A DNA stretch of 64,000 bases from Candidatus Omnitrophota bacterium (GCA_020632475.1 JACKFM010000001.1:620001-684000), one strand, 5' to 3'. Positions 53,346-62,304 are shown, counted from the first letter of the stretch. A program made the numbers and translations. The notes: generated from the sequence alone by a model not told the origin.

Positions 53346-53819
53346 ATGTCTAAAATAAAAATAATGATTTTAAGTCTCTTATGTCTGCTCGCTTTGATGA
53401 TTCTCTTTGCAAAGAAACCGGATGAGAATAAAGTTTTATATAGTAACCCGGTACCGTCGCCGGAAGCAAAAGACGTCGAAATTAAAGCCCCTGAAAACGC
53501 CCTTGAGGATATTTTGCCGACGGACTTAAATCTGCCTCCCTCAAGCGGACCTCAAATAAATAGCCCGGCTCCCGTAATCGAGGCCGTGCCTGCAAAGGAT
53601 TCTAAGTTTTACTTTGAACCTCAAATTGAAAACTCAACAGGTGCGGGTGATGTGCGCAAATACACGGTTAGCGGAGAGGTCGGTTACCAGGTAAGTGATC
53701 AGGCATCGCTTGGAGTGGTTGCCTCAACAGAGATTAAAGACGAAAAAGATTCGGCTGCTTGGGACAAAGGCACCACCAATGAAAATACGGCCTCGGTCAA
53801 ATATAAGGTCAGTTTTTAG
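53346..53819 (+). CDS. Signal-anchored Pro-rich protein with short beta-strand tail
   Basis: Not recognised. The 157-residue protein has a hydrophobic N-terminal helix, a Pro-rich low-complexity stretch and a C-terminal set of about four beta strands (KYTVSGEVGYQVS, SLGVVAST, ASVKYKVSF) ending in Phe. The tail looks like a fragment of an outer-membrane barrel. A trimeric or truncated barrel is possible. Confidence 0.55.
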   Translation: MSKIKIMILSLLCLLALMILFAKKPDENKVLYSNPVPSPEAKDVEIKAPENALEDILPTDLNLPPSSGPQINSPAPVIEAVPAKDSKFYFEPQIENSTGAGDVRKYTVSGEVGYQVSDQASLGVVASTEIKDEKDSAAWDKGTTNENTASVKYKVSF

Positions 53820-53964
53820 CGGGCCAAGCGCGACTGAGATTATGGGGATGTCAAAAATTGTGAGATCCTTTCTTAAATCGGGAGGTTCTGGGTAATAGTT
53901 TTTGTACGACAAATAAATAGGCATTTGATATAATTTTTGTCATCTTAACCAAATGGGTTGCGCA

Positions 53965-54055
53965 AATACCGGACGCCGTCCCGCGGGGAGGGGTTAGCGT
54001 AGTTTTGCGTTATCTTTTTTTCGCGTTTTGTGCAAACCTCATACCCCAGCCTTAG
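53965..54055. repeat. Direct copy of the 50317 repeat segment
   Basis: It starts AATACCGGACGCCGTCC and runs through TTGCGTTATCTTTTTTTCGCG, as at 50317-50456, but lacks the ~55-base segment inserted there. The stretch 53820-54178 contains no convincing gene; 54060-54140 is AT-rich and probably holds the higBA promoter. Confidence 0.7.
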
Positions 54056-54178
54056 TTTTTTCCTGTAATTCCCTCATATCCCCTTGATAATTAATTATTT
54101 TACAATATAATTATGATTAATATAAAAAAATACATCTAAAATCGAATTGATGAAAAGTCGTTTATATGCGACAATCCT

Positions 54179-54511
54179 ATGCAGAACCAAGAACGTCTTA
54201 TACAAGTTTATGTTCGCCCCAGCGGCCGGTGTCCTTTTCAAGAATGGATCCATGATCTTAAAGATGCAAAAACAAAAGCCATTGTTTTCCAGCGTATTGA
54301 TCGTGTCCGTCTCGGAAGTTTTGGGGATTGCCGCAATCTCGGAAAAGGCGTTTATGAGTTAAGAATTTTTTTTGGACCGGGCTTACGGGTTTATTACGGT
54401 CTTGAGGGCTCTCAGATTGTTTTATTGCTTTGCGGCGGAGATAAGAAGTCACAGGTGAAAGATATTCAGACAGCGCAGTATTTATGGAAGGAATACCAAG
54501 AAAATGCCTAA
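54179..54511 (+). CDS. higB: HigB/RelE-family toxin
   Basis: The 110-residue protein is of the HigB/phage-Gp49-like RelE class: PFQEWIHDL, RIDRVRLGSFGDCRNLGKGVYELRIFFGPGLRVYY and VLLLCGGDKKSQ. It is a ribosome-dependent mRNA interferase by family knowledge. The toxin-first order and 8-base overlap with the antitoxin are typical of higBA. Confidence 0.9.
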   Translation: MQNQERLIQVYVRPSGRCPFQEWIHDLKDAKTKAIVFQRIDRVRLGSFGDCRNLGKGVYELRIFFGPGLRVYYGLEGSQIVLLLCGGDKKSQVKDIQTAQYLWKEYQENA

Positions 54512-54809
54512 ACAAAATTTTGATGATTTTCTGAGAAAAGAACTCGCAGATACTCAAGTTGCCTCGGAATACTTGAACGCAGCGCTTGAAGGCGGTTCTT
54601 CGGAGGAATTTTTAATCGCATTACGCAATGTTGCCCAAGCTCACGGAGGAATCGGTGAGTTGGCGGAACTTGCCAAACTCAACCGGCAAGCAATGTATAA
54701 GATGCTCTCTGAGGCCGGTAACCCAACTCTGGGAAACCTTTTAAACCTTCTTAAAGTGATTGGAATCCGCATTACCTTTACGCCCGCCCGAAATAAAAAA
54801 GCAGCTTAG
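54504..54809 (+). CDS. higA: HigA-family antitoxin
   Basis: The 101-residue protein has a C-terminal helix-turn-helix (GGIGELAELAKLNRQAMYKMLSEAGNPTLGNLLNLLKVIG) as in probable addiction-module antidotes. It neutralises HigB and represses the operon. It overlaps the toxin gene by 8 bases. Confidence 0.88.
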   Translation: MPKQNFDDFLRKELADTQVASEYLNAALEGGSSEEFLIALRNVAQAHGGIGELAELAKLNRQAMYKMLSEAGNPTLGNLLNLLKVIGIRITFTPARNKKAA

Positions 54810-54818
54810 TCCGATTCA

Positions 54819-54930
54819 CTAGCGACAAGCGACGAACAACGAGCGACGAGCCACTAGGACAAGCCGCACAAAACGAAAAGGGGACGGCCCGTAAAACGAA
54901 CCGCCCCCCGGGTACTTCAGTACGCGTTGT
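54819..54930. repeat. GTCGCT repeat block, right border of accessory island
   Basis: Bases 54819-54868 carry the reversed GTCGCT/ACAACGAGCGAC units. They are followed by a GGGGACGG...CCGCCCC segment like the GGGGACAG elements at 50170 and 51065. This is the last such block before core genes resume. Confidence 0.65.
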
Positions 54931-55239
54931 TTATCCTCTGAAATGCTTCAGCGTTACAACATCCCAAATGGTATTGATCACTCTCTTGGTCCCATCCAAT
55001 GTGACATCACGAACTTTTCGAATCGGGTCCAGAATCGGACTCATGGGTTTTGTGACCGTGGTGTAGGTCATATCAACCCCTTTATTCGCAACGTCTAAGA
55101 TACGTCCTGCGTCTTCTACAGGGCGGATATCTGATTGCATGGTGTGCTCAATGGCGTGATCAACTGTCGAGACGAGGCACCATCCGGGAGCCGCTGCAAC
55201 AAACATTAACAACGCTACCATCAATGTGAACTTTTTCAT
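54931..55239 (-). CDS. Small exported protein of unknown function
   Basis: Not recognised. The 102-residue protein has a clear signal peptide (cleavage near GWC/L or CLV) and a helical, charged mature part of about 80 residues with no Cys pair or known motif. GAGGATGAGAC precedes the ATG. The ~258 bases upstream hold a GCTCC-CCAGA-GGAGC hairpin and AT-rich sequence, probably its promoter. Confidence 0.6.
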   Translation of the reverse strand: MKKFTLMVALLMFVAAAPGWCLVSTVDHAIEHTMQSDIRPVEDAGRILDVANKGVDMTYTTVTKPMSPILDPIRKVRDVTLDGTKRVINTIWDVVTLKHFRG

Positions 55240-55497
55240 GTCTCATCCTCCTATGACCGGGCTTTGAACCCAAGTCGGGTATAGGTCCTGGCTCCTCTGG
55301 GGAGCTGGAAAAACGTCCTATAATCAAATATTACTCTATGCCCTTTTGAATTTCCATACACAGAATCCAACTGTCTTTATAAGTTATTTATTTATAATCA
55401 TTTATGTAAAATAATATATTTATATTTTGACCCTTTTTAGGTCCGAATGAGTAATCATGATATAAATTATAGGACTCTTGATTGGGTCGGATTGGGT

Positions 55498-56733
55498 TTA
55501 CAGGGGGGTACGGGCAGTTTGACTGTGTTTGGTGGTTTTGGCCGTACTCGAGCTTAGTTCGGGAATCAGGCGGTCAATGATTTCTTCGGCCGCGCGGCGG
55601 TGGTCGGTGAGTTTGATGCCAAGGATATGCACAATTCCCTCAGAGTCGGTGCGAAATTCATGTTCGCGTGAAATATCATGAGGGCTTTGGGCGTTCTTGG
55701 GCCGTGCCAGAGGCCGGATACCGCTGTCTTTACTGAGAATGGAGGATTCACTGACTTTGAGTCCGGGAAAATAATGACGGATTGAATTCAACAAATAGCT
55801 CACGTCTTCTTTGGGCGTACGTAAAGTGTCAGGGTCGTGATGAATCCATTCGGTGGTTCCGATGCGCGCCGTGCCGTGACGATTAATGATAAAAAAGATT
55901 CGGCCGTCTTCGGCCTCAAGAATCATGGAGTGTTTGAGAAACGGTTTGAGCGTAATGTGAGAGCCTGCAACCGGTACAATGAAGTCTTCGGTGTAATGAT
56001 CAAAGAGTTTGCGGGTTTTATCAATCCAGGGGCCTGAGGCATTAATTAATTTTCTGACCGGATATTGAAAGATACGGCCGTTGCGTTCGACTGAAACCAG
56101 GTAGAGTTTTGATGGTTCATCGTAATGATAATTGACGGCGCGGGCCTGCTCAAAAGCCGTAACACCGTGTTTAATGGCATCGCAGGCGGTTTGGCGTACA
56201 AGTTCTAAATCATCGGTGGTGTGGTCCCAGATAATGACCGCGCCTGAGAGGTTTTCCGGGTTGAGTCCCGGGATCAGTTTTAAAACAGCCTCTTGATTCC
56301 ATAAGATTCGGGGAAATTTTCGACCGCCGGAAACCAGTGACATGATGCCGTATAAAAAAGAACCCAATGCAGCGGCAGCCAGGCTGCGTCCCTTTTTTTT
56401 GTAGAGCGGAATAATCAGGCTGATCGGGCGCACCAGCTTTGGGGCCATTTTTTCCAGAAGATGGGTTTCGCGCAGGGCGCAAAAAACAAAACGGAAATTC
56501 TTCCAGAATTCTTTAAGGCGTCCTTTTTTGAGTGCCGTCCAGGCGGTATCCAGGTAGCGAATGCCTCCGTGAATGAGTTTTGAACTGCGGCTGCTGGTCC
56601 CTGAACCAAAGGTGTTTTTTTCCCAGAGGATCACGCGTAGACCGCGCAGGGCGGCATCGCGGGCAATGGCCGTGCCGGCAATGCCTCCGCCGATAATGCC
56701 GATGTCGTAGATGTTGGAAATGGCTTTGTCCAT
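55498..56733 (-). CDS. glpD: FAD-dependent glycerol-3-phosphate dehydrogenase (short GlpD)
   Basis: The enzyme oxidises glycerol-3-phosphate to dihydroxyacetone phosphate and passes electrons to quinone. The 411-residue protein has the FAD motif DIGIIGGGIAGTAIARDAALRG, SGTSSRSSKLIHGGIRYL, TTEWIHHDPDTLRTPKEDVSYLL and SGIRPLARP, all GlpD hallmarks. It is shorter than typical GlpD (500 or more), lacking most of the C-terminal helical domain, so it may belong to a GlpA-like short group. It reads away from the cupredoxin-like gene. Confidence 0.9.
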   Translation of the reverse strand: MDKAISNIYDIGIIGGGIAGTAIARDAALRGLRVILWEKNTFGSGTSSRSSKLIHGGIRYLDTAWTALKKGRLKEFWKNFRFVFCALRETHLLEKMAPKLVRPISLIIPLYKKKGRSLAAAALGSFLYGIMSLVSGGRKFPRILWNQEAVLKLIPGLNPENLSGAVIIWDHTTDDLELVRQTACDAIKHGVTAFEQARAVNYHYDEPSKLYLVSVERNGRIFQYPVRKLINASGPWIDKTRKLFDHYTEDFIVPVAGSHITLKPFLKHSMILEAEDGRIFFIINRHGTARIGTTEWIHHDPDTLRTPKEDVSYLLNSIRHYFPGLKVSESSILSKDSGIRPLARPKNAQSPHDISREHEFRTDSEGIVHILGIKLTDHRRAAEEIIDRLIPELSSSTAKTTKHSQTARTPL

Positions 56734-56751
56734 ATTTTAAATAGGCTTAAA

Positions 56752-56822
56752 ACAAATAAAAATATTGCTGCGAAATGCGCCATGAGCGGCGCTAATTATT
56801 TCTGAACAATATTTTTATTTGT
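56752..56822. repeat. Perfect 16-bp inverted repeat in the glpD upstream region
   Basis: ACAAATAAAAATATTG (56752-56767) and CAATATTTTTATTTGT (56807-56822) are perfect inverted arms separated by 39 bases. They lie 19 bases upstream of the glpD start and may be an operator pair, an attenuator or a small palindromic element. Confidence 0.6.
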
Positions 56823-56971
56823 CGCATCGAGTCATAATCCTAAAGGGAGTTAAATTAAGATAGCACCTTGGTTAAGCTGAACATATACTATATCGGCTAG
56901 TTACAAGCAGAAATAAGCATTGAAATCTCTGATCACAAGAGTCAGGATAAGAATCTCCGGGGAGGGTCATT

Positions 56972-57763
56972 ATGAGATCATTTTTTTACCGCAGCAGTGT
57001 TTTAATTCTTTTACTTTTAGCTCTGAACGGATGCACTCAGCAGGCGTCCGAGAAAGAGGAACCGGCTGCCCCCGCCAAAGCGGTCGAAACAATGAAGGCC
57101 GAAACGCCGGCTGTAAGCGCTCAATCTTCTTCAGCCGGAGTAGGCGGCCTGTCAGGGAAAATTAACTTTAAGGGGCAGGTGCCTGCGATGGAGAAATTAA
57201 ACCTCGCGGCCGATCCCGTTTGCGCGGCTTCGGGTGAGCTTTCTGATGAGAGTTTGGTCGTCGGATCTGCGGGGGAGGTGCAGAACGCCTTCATTTATAT
57301 TAAAGAGGGGCTTCCTCCCGGCAACTATGATAGTCCTCAGACGCCGGTAACGCTCGATCAGCACGGCTGCCATTATGTCCCGCATGTTTTGGGAATGCAG
57401 ACGGGGCAGGAGTTGCAGATCATTAACAGCGATACTACGCTGCATAATGTGCATGCGATGCCTGTTAAAAGCAGTGAGTTTAATCTGGGCATGCCGATCA
57501 AAGGGATGAAGCTTAAAAAGAAGATTACGACACCTGAGATTATGGTGAAATTTAAATGCGACGTTCACCCCTGGATGTCAGCCTATGTCGGGGTTTTAGA
57601 GCACCCTTTTTTCAGTGTCAGTGCTGCTGACGGGACTTTCCGGATTGAAAATATTCCTGCGGGTGACTATGTGGTCGGCGTTTGGCATGAAAAACTGGGG
57701 ACACAGGAACAGTCCGTGAAAATCGAAAGCGGCAAAGACACGATGTTGGAGATCAGCTTTTAA
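56972..57763 (+). CDS. Cupredoxin-like lipoprotein with C-terminal carboxypeptidase-regulatory-like domain
   Basis: The 263-residue protein has lipobox ALNGC (Cys21) and an Ala/Pro-rich linker. A cupredoxin-like core follows, with LHNVHAM (His158/His161), Cys196 and His199 in KCDVHPWM and Met202: the His, Cys, His, Met set of type 1 copper. A final ~50 residues (DGTFRIENIPAGDYVVGVWHE) form a carboxypeptidase-regulatory-like beta domain. This order occurs in methylamine-utilisation-type proteins. It could carry electrons to the oxidase, which is inference. Confidence 0.78.
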   Translation: MRSFFYRSSVLILLLLALNGCTQQASEKEEPAAPAKAVETMKAETPAVSAQSSSAGVGGLSGKINFKGQVPAMEKLNLAADPVCAASGELSDESLVVGSAGEVQNAFIYIKEGLPPGNYDSPQTPVTLDQHGCHYVPHVLGMQTGQELQIINSDTTLHNVHAMPVKSSEFNLGMPIKGMKLKKKITTPEIMVKFKCDVHPWMSAYVGVLEHPFFSVSAADGTFRIENIPAGDYVVGVWHEKLGTQEQSVKIESGKDTMLEISF

Positions 57764-57922
57764 ATTTCTGGTCGTTTGTATGAAGAAAGAATATGATTCC
57801 GAAACGCACCGCCTCGCTCGGAGCTCTTCCGCCTGCGGCGAAAGGATCACCTCGTCTCGGCAAACGGTGCTTATCGTTTCTTCACAATAGTCTTTCTTTT
57901 TAATATCCAAAGGTCAGAAGCT

Positions 57923-58402
57923 TTACGAGTAAACAGGTTCTCTGATGGCAATGCGCGGGCGTCGACTGAGCTGAACTTTGCGGGTATAAGAGGGCAGCGG
58001 ATGCCGGATAATTTCCTGGCGGTTATGCGGAGTTTGTTTTTTAAAGTAGATAATTTCGCGGATGCCGGGATTGTCTTTTAAACAAAACCGGAGCAGTCTG
58101 AGTAGCGCAGTTTTGTGTTCGCGTTTTGCGGCGACAAAAGGAATGAAGAGAATATCGCCGTCCTCAGATTCGGGCAGATTATAAAGGTAAGACTCATCCC
58201 ACGATTTAATGCGGTAGGCTCCGCCGACGGCAACCAGGTCTTCGCCTTTCATCGAGCAGTATAACCAGCGTTGATGATGCATCTGGACAAGGCGGCTCAT
58301 CCATTCAAGAGGCATTTGTTCGGGGTAAATGTCCGATGCCAGAACAAGATCGCATATCTGTTCAAGAAGCTTTTGTTCAATCATACGTAAGATTTCCTTC
58401 AA
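57923..58402 (-). CDS. Hypothetical protein, possibly GNAT-like
   Basis: Not firmly recognised. The 159-residue protein has a mixed alpha/beta layout with WLYCSMKGEDLVAVGGAYRIK and GDILFIPFVAAKREHKTALLRLLRFCL, resembling an acetyltransferase-fold core. The usual acyl-CoA loop (Q/R-x-x-G-x-G/A) is not clear. MIEQKLLEQICD, six codons in, is an alternative start. The bases between this gene and the cupredoxin gene hold long imperfect inverted repeats (about 57800-57900). Confidence 0.55.
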   Translation of the reverse strand: MKEILRMIEQKLLEQICDLVLASDIYPEQMPLEWMSRLVQMHHQRWLYCSMKGEDLVAVGGAYRIKSWDESYLYNLPESEDGDILFIPFVAAKREHKTALLRLLRFCLKDNPGIREIIYFKKQTPHNRQEIIRHPLPSYTRKVQLSRRPRIAIREPVYS

Positions 58403-58494
58403 TCAACTCCGGTGTGGTCTCGATTTTGAAGTAGGACACAATGCTCTTCAAAGTCAGTAAAAAAACCGGTAATTAAATTAACGGACGATCCCGC

Positions 58495-59994
58495 TTGAAA
58501 ATAAAGTCCTTTCTTCTACAAATTTATGGCCCCCCCCGGAATGAAAAAAGGGGTTACCGGCTGACACGCCTGTGCCTTCAGCGCGGCCTGGCCTTTATTT
58601 ATCTAACCGGTTTTCTCATTGCCGTTCACCAGTTTCTGCCCCTGGCCGGAGAAAACGGTCTTTATCCGGTGGGGCTTTTTCTTAAGCGTGTAACTTTTTG
58701 GCAGGCCCCGGGGCTTTTCTGGTTGAACCCTAGTGATGCTTTTATGCTTGCGGCGGCCTGGGCAGGGGTGTTTCTGTCGGTTCTGGCTTTAAGCGGCTTT
58801 TCTGAAAAGTATGGTCCCTGGTTTTCCGGACTGGTGTGGTTTCTGTTGTGGGTGCTTTATCAGTCCTTTGTCAACGCAGGCCAGGTCTTTTATGGATTCG
58901 GGTGGGAAACGCTTCTTTTGGAATGCGGTTTTTTGGCGATTTTTTTCGGGGATGAAAAAACGCCGCCGCCTGCGGCAATAATCTGGCTGATTCGCTGGAT
59001 TTTATTCCGTTTAATGTTCGGGGCCGGATTGATTAAATTGCGCGGGGACAGCTGCTGGCGCGATTTGACGTGTATGTATTATTTCTATGAAACCCAACCC
59101 GTGCCGAATCCGCTGAGCTGGTTTTTTCATCATTTGCCGCCGCTCTTTCATAAAGGCGAAGTGCTGGTGAATCACTTTACCGAGCTTGTTGTTCCGTGGG
59201 GATTTTTCCTTGTGCAGCCGGTTTGTGCCATCGCGGGGATCCTGACCATTCTTTTTCATCTGATCCTGATTATAAGCGGTAATCTGGCATGGCTTAATTA
59301 CATTACGATCATTCTGTGTTTTTCCTGTTTTGATGACCGGATGTTGAGCCGGGTGACGCGCTTGAAACCTCCCGCATACGGGGAAGCATCCAAAATACGC
59401 AGGGGAATGATTGCGGTTCTTACAGTTTTCATTCTCGTACTAAGTATTCCGTCGGCGGCGAATCTTTTTTCACGAAGGCAGAGGATGAATGCCAGCTTTG
59501 AGCCCTTTCATCTGGTGAATACTTATGGTGCGTTCGGCGGAATTACACGCAAGAGAATGGAAGTGGTGATTGAGGGAACCGCCGATAGGGTGATCGGACC
59601 CGAAACCGAATGGCGCGAATATGAATTTAAATGCAAACCCGGTGACGTTAAACAGAGACCGTGTTTGATGTCACCTTATCTTTATAAGTTGGATTGGCAG
59701 ATCTGGTTTGCAGCAATGAATACCTATGCCGCTCATCCCTGGATTTTAAACCTGACGGCCAAGCTGCTTGAAAATGACAAGCCGGTCTTGAGCCTTTTGA
59801 AAACCAATCCGTTTCCGGACCGGCCGCCGCATTATATCCGGGCGGTTCTCTATGAATACCGGTTTAGTACGCCTGAAGAAAGACACCAGAGCGGGCAGTG
59901 GTGGATACGCACGCCGGTGAGGCCTTATTTACCCCCGCTTTCACTGGACAACCCGTCGTTTTTGAAAATACTGCGTAAACAACAATGGATCTAG
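58495..59994 (+). CDS. Lipase maturation factor (LMF1-like) family protein
   Basis: The 499-residue membrane protein matches the LMF family: GFLIAVHQFLPLAGENGLYPV, YQSFVNAGQVFYGFGWETLLLECGFLAIFF, FRLMFGAGLIKLRGDSCWRDLTCMYYFYETQPVPNPLSWFFH and a hydrophilic C-terminal domain with EWREYEFKCKPGD. Vertebrate LMF1 helps fold lipases; the bacterial role is unknown. The start is TTG 58495, with no good RBS visible. Confidence 0.85.
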   Translation: MKIKSFLLQIYGPPRNEKRGYRLTRLCLQRGLAFIYLTGFLIAVHQFLPLAGENGLYPVGLFLKRVTFWQAPGLFWLNPSDAFMLAAAWAGVFLSVLALSGFSEKYGPWFSGLVWFLLWVLYQSFVNAGQVFYGFGWETLLLECGFLAIFFGDEKTPPPAAIIWLIRWILFRLMFGAGLIKLRGDSCWRDLTCMYYFYETQPVPNPLSWFFHHLPPLFHKGEVLVNHFTELVVPWGFFLVQPVCAIAGILTILFHLILIISGNLAWLNYITIILCFSCFDDRMLSRVTRLKPPAYGEASKIRRGMIAVLTVFILVLSIPSAANLFSRRQRMNASFEPFHLVNTYGAFGGITRKRMEVVIEGTADRVIGPETEWREYEFKCKPGDVKQRPCLMSPYLYKLDWQIWFAAMNTYAAHPWILNLTAKLLENDKPVLSLLKTNPFPDRPPHYIRAVLYEYRFSTPEERHQSGQWWIRTPVRPYLPPLSLDNPSFLKILRKQQWI

Positions 59995-60017
59995 AAGCTA
60001 CTTGTGAAATAGCTTCT
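59993..60017 (+). terminator. Hairpin at the LMF-like gene end
   Basis: AGAAGCTA pairs with TAGCTTCT around nine bases, overlapping the stop. A T tract is absent, so a terminator role is uncertain. Confidence 0.4.
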
Positions 60018-60050
60018 AAGTAATCGTGCATAAATTTTTGTATATATGCG

Positions 60051-60110
60051 TGTCATGCCGGACTTGATCCGGTATCCAGACCATGGATTCCAGCTTTCGC
60101 TGGAATGACA
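60051..60110. repeat. GTCATGCCGGACTTGATCCGG-type intergenic repeat
   Basis: This ~60-bp segment of paired short palindromes (CCGGACTTGATCCGG and CCAGCTTTCGCTGG) resembles widespread intergenic repeats of many bacterial genomes. On the minus strand it reads VIPAKAGIHGLD, a peptide often miscalled as coding. Only one copy is in the window. Confidence 0.7.
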
Positions 60111-60212
60111 AATTGCACAAAGACTTTTGAACGATCACTTAGTACCGCTTGAACTAAAGAACATAAAATGTCAAAATAACCGCTCAGATCAATATCAACC
60201 AAGGAGACCATT

Positions 60213-61040
60213 ATGGAAGAGACTCTGAATAAAATCGCTGAATTTGCAGTGCTATACGGAATTAATATCATTGCCGCAATCGCCATTTTTATCATCGGAA
60301 AATGGGTGGCCAACGTTGTTTCCGGGCTGATCGGAAAGATGATGAAACACTCCAATGTGGATACGGCCCTCAGCGATTTCGTGCAAAACCTGGTCAAAAT
60401 CGCTATTCTTGCCTTTGTCATTATTGCGGCGCTCGGGCGGTTGGGAATTCAAACCGCATCGTTTATTGCCGTACTCGGTGCTGCCGGTCTGGCCGTGGGT
60501 ATGGCTTTGCAGGGATCGCTTTCGAATTTTGCCGCGGGGGTTTTGATTATTCTTTTCCATCCGTTTAAGATCGGTGATTTTATTGCCGCCGGCGGAGAAA
60601 AAGGAACGGTCAAAGAGATCAGTATTTTTAATACGATTCTTAGTACGCCCGATAACGTGCGGGTGATTGTTCCGAATGCACAGATTACCTCCGGCAGTAT
60701 TACGAATTATTCGGCCAATGCCCAGCGCCGGGTGGATCTTGTGATCGGTGTCTCCTACAGCGATGATCTGCAGAAAACAAAACAGGTGCTGACCTCAGTT
60801 ATCACGTCAGATTCACGTGTGCTTAAAGATCCTGCGCCGACGGTTGCGGTTTCGGAACTTGCCGACAGCAGTGTTAATTTTGTGGTCAGGCCCTGGGTTA
60901 ACGCCGCGGATTACTGGGATGTCTATTTTGCTTTGACCCAAAAGATCAAAGAAGAACTGGATAAAAACGGCATTAGCATTCCTTTTCCTCAAAGGGATGT
61001 GCACGTTAAAACAACGCAGACCGCCGGAGCGATTGCATAA
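60213..61040 (+). CDS. mscS: MscS-family small-conductance mechanosensitive channel
   Basis: The 275-residue protein has the E. coli MscS layout: three TM segments, pore helix GLAVGMALQGSLSNFAAGVLIILFHPFKIGDFI, and a beta/alpha cytoplasmic vestibule ending ISIPFPQRDVHV. CAAGGAGACC precedes the ATG. It is closer to classical MscS than the paralogue at 21085. Confidence 0.95.
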   Translation: MEETLNKIAEFAVLYGINIIAAIAIFIIGKWVANVVSGLIGKMMKHSNVDTALSDFVQNLVKIAILAFVIIAALGRLGIQTASFIAVLGAAGLAVGMALQGSLSNFAAGVLIILFHPFKIGDFIAAGGEKGTVKEISIFNTILSTPDNVRVIVPNAQITSGSITNYSANAQRRVDLVIGVSYSDDLQKTKQVLTSVITSDSRVLKDPAPTVAVSELADSSVNFVVRPWVNAADYWDVYFALTQKIKEELDKNGISIPFPQRDVHVKTTQTAGAIA

Positions 61041-61099
61041 AAAATCTGGCACTGAAAGCAAAGATCAATCCGCAGGCCTCTGCCGCGAACCGTTTTCAA

Positions 61100-61711
61100 A
61101 TGAGAGGGCTTCTCAGGATGATGAGCGTCGTCTTATTAGCGGTTTTCGGCGCAGGTTGTGCGGCGCTTTTCGGATGGAATATTCATGCCCCCGGGCTTTT
61201 GTCCGAAGAGTTTGCTCAGGACATTTCGAAGATTCCCGCACGGGTAGCCCTTTACATTCCCGAAGGGCAGATTGATTATCTTTCAAAAGATAAGGGAACA
61301 GCTCTTTCAGATCCTCAAACTTATTACATCGGTGAAGCCTATGTGCCGATGCTGATTGAGTCTTTTCAGCACGGTGTGGATGAGTTTCTTCTTTTTGAAA
61401 CGCTTCCGACCACAGAGCTGATGAAACGCTATGCGATTTCATATCTGGTGGTCTGTGAGATCAAGGATTTTAAGAACAGAAAACATTACCGCGGGCAGGG
61501 GCTTGATCTCTATACCGAAACATTTGTTTTTAATCCTGATTTGAGTTTGTATGCACGGTTTGAAACACGCGGGGCCAGTGAAGCCTGGAAGGTTTTTGCC
61601 AAAAAAGGCGGACCGGAGGTCAATTTAAATCATGCGATTGAAAGTAATTTAAGGTCCATGATGACTTATCTGCAGGATCTGCTGATTCAAGCGCAAAAGG
61701 GGACGGCATGA
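61100..61711 (+). CDS. Lipoprotein of unknown function
   Basis: The 203-residue protein has a lipobox (VFGAGC) and a globular domain with VALYIPEGQIDYLSKDKG, YAISYLVVCEIKDFKNRKHYRGQGLDLYTE and FEMN-like beta strands. It resembles DUF799-type or GNA1162-type small lipoproteins in layout, but I cannot assign a family. It overlaps the next gene by ATGA. Confidence 0.65.
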   Translation: MRGLLRMMSVVLLAVFGAGCAALFGWNIHAPGLLSEEFAQDISKIPARVALYIPEGQIDYLSKDKGTALSDPQTYYIGEAYVPMLIESFQHGVDEFLLFETLPTTELMKRYAISYLVVCEIKDFKNRKHYRGQGLDLYTETFVFNPDLSLYARFETRGASEAWKVFAKKGGPEVNLNHAIESNLRSMMTYLQDLLIQAQKGTA

Positions 61712-62304
61712 GGAAAAGGCGGGAACTTTTGCGGATGATCGTCTGTCTGTTTTGGATGACGGGTATTTTGCATTTTCCGTTAAAAGCCAATGAAGTGATT
61801 CCCGAAACGCAGAGTGAAGTGATTGTACGCGAACATCCGCAAACCGGGGACCCCTATATTGTCATTAAGGCTCAAGGTGATGAAGGCCGGGAAGATCTGC
61901 ATTTTGGGCAGCCTCAAAAATATTCGCGGCCCGATTATGAGATGCTGCGCTCAAGCGTAAAGCCCGGGGATGTGGCTTATGACGGTCCCGTATCGTCACG
62001 CAAAAAAATTTATATTTTGGCCGCAAGTTTGGCCACACTCGGAACCGTAAGCGGGGTTGCAGGAGCGGCGCTTTTTCCCGCGGCTGCGGGAACCACGGCT
62101 TCCGGCAGCGGTGCAGGCCTGGCCGCAGGAGTGGCTGTGACCGGTGCGGCAACGGCGGCAGCTTCGATTGCCTTGAATCAGGAGATTCCTGATGACTATG
62201 TGCGCGAGCAGGAATCCCGGCTGCTTGAAATGCAGACTGACTTTTATCAGCGCTATGTTGCGCCGCATCAAATATCTCCGGTAGAATCAAATCGTTCGCA
62301 ATGA
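61708..62304 (+). CDS. Exported protein with Gly/Ala-rich membrane segment
   Basis: The 198-residue protein has a signal peptide, a ~75-residue periplasmic stretch and a long hydrophobic Gly/Ala-rich region (about 93-155) that could form a glycine-zipper-like helical hairpin. A short charged tail follows. Not recognised. Start and overlap with the lipoprotein gene suggest a joint function at the envelope. Confidence 0.6.
   Translation: MRKRRELLRMIVCLFWMTGILHFPLKANEVIPETQSEVIVREHPQTGDPYIVIKAQGDEGREDLHFGQPQKYSRPDYEMLRSSVKPGDVAYDGPVSSRKKIYILAASLATLGTVSGVAGAALFPAAAGTTASGSGAGLAAGVAVTGAATAAASIALNQEIPDDYVREQESRLLEMQTDFYQRYVAPHQISPVESNRSQ

Noticed and set aside
43523..55300. Integrated prophage
   Set aside because: No capsid, tail, terminase or integrase genes; only an ORF6N protein and an IS are phage- or transposon-like.
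55240..55330. c-di-GMP or other riboswitch before the small exported gene
   Set aside because: There are short hairpins, but none of the conserved GEMM core bases were found.
60053..60212. Minus-strand gene reading VIPAKAGIHGLD
   Set aside because: This peptide is the translation of a common intergenic repeat, and the rest is antisense to mscS.
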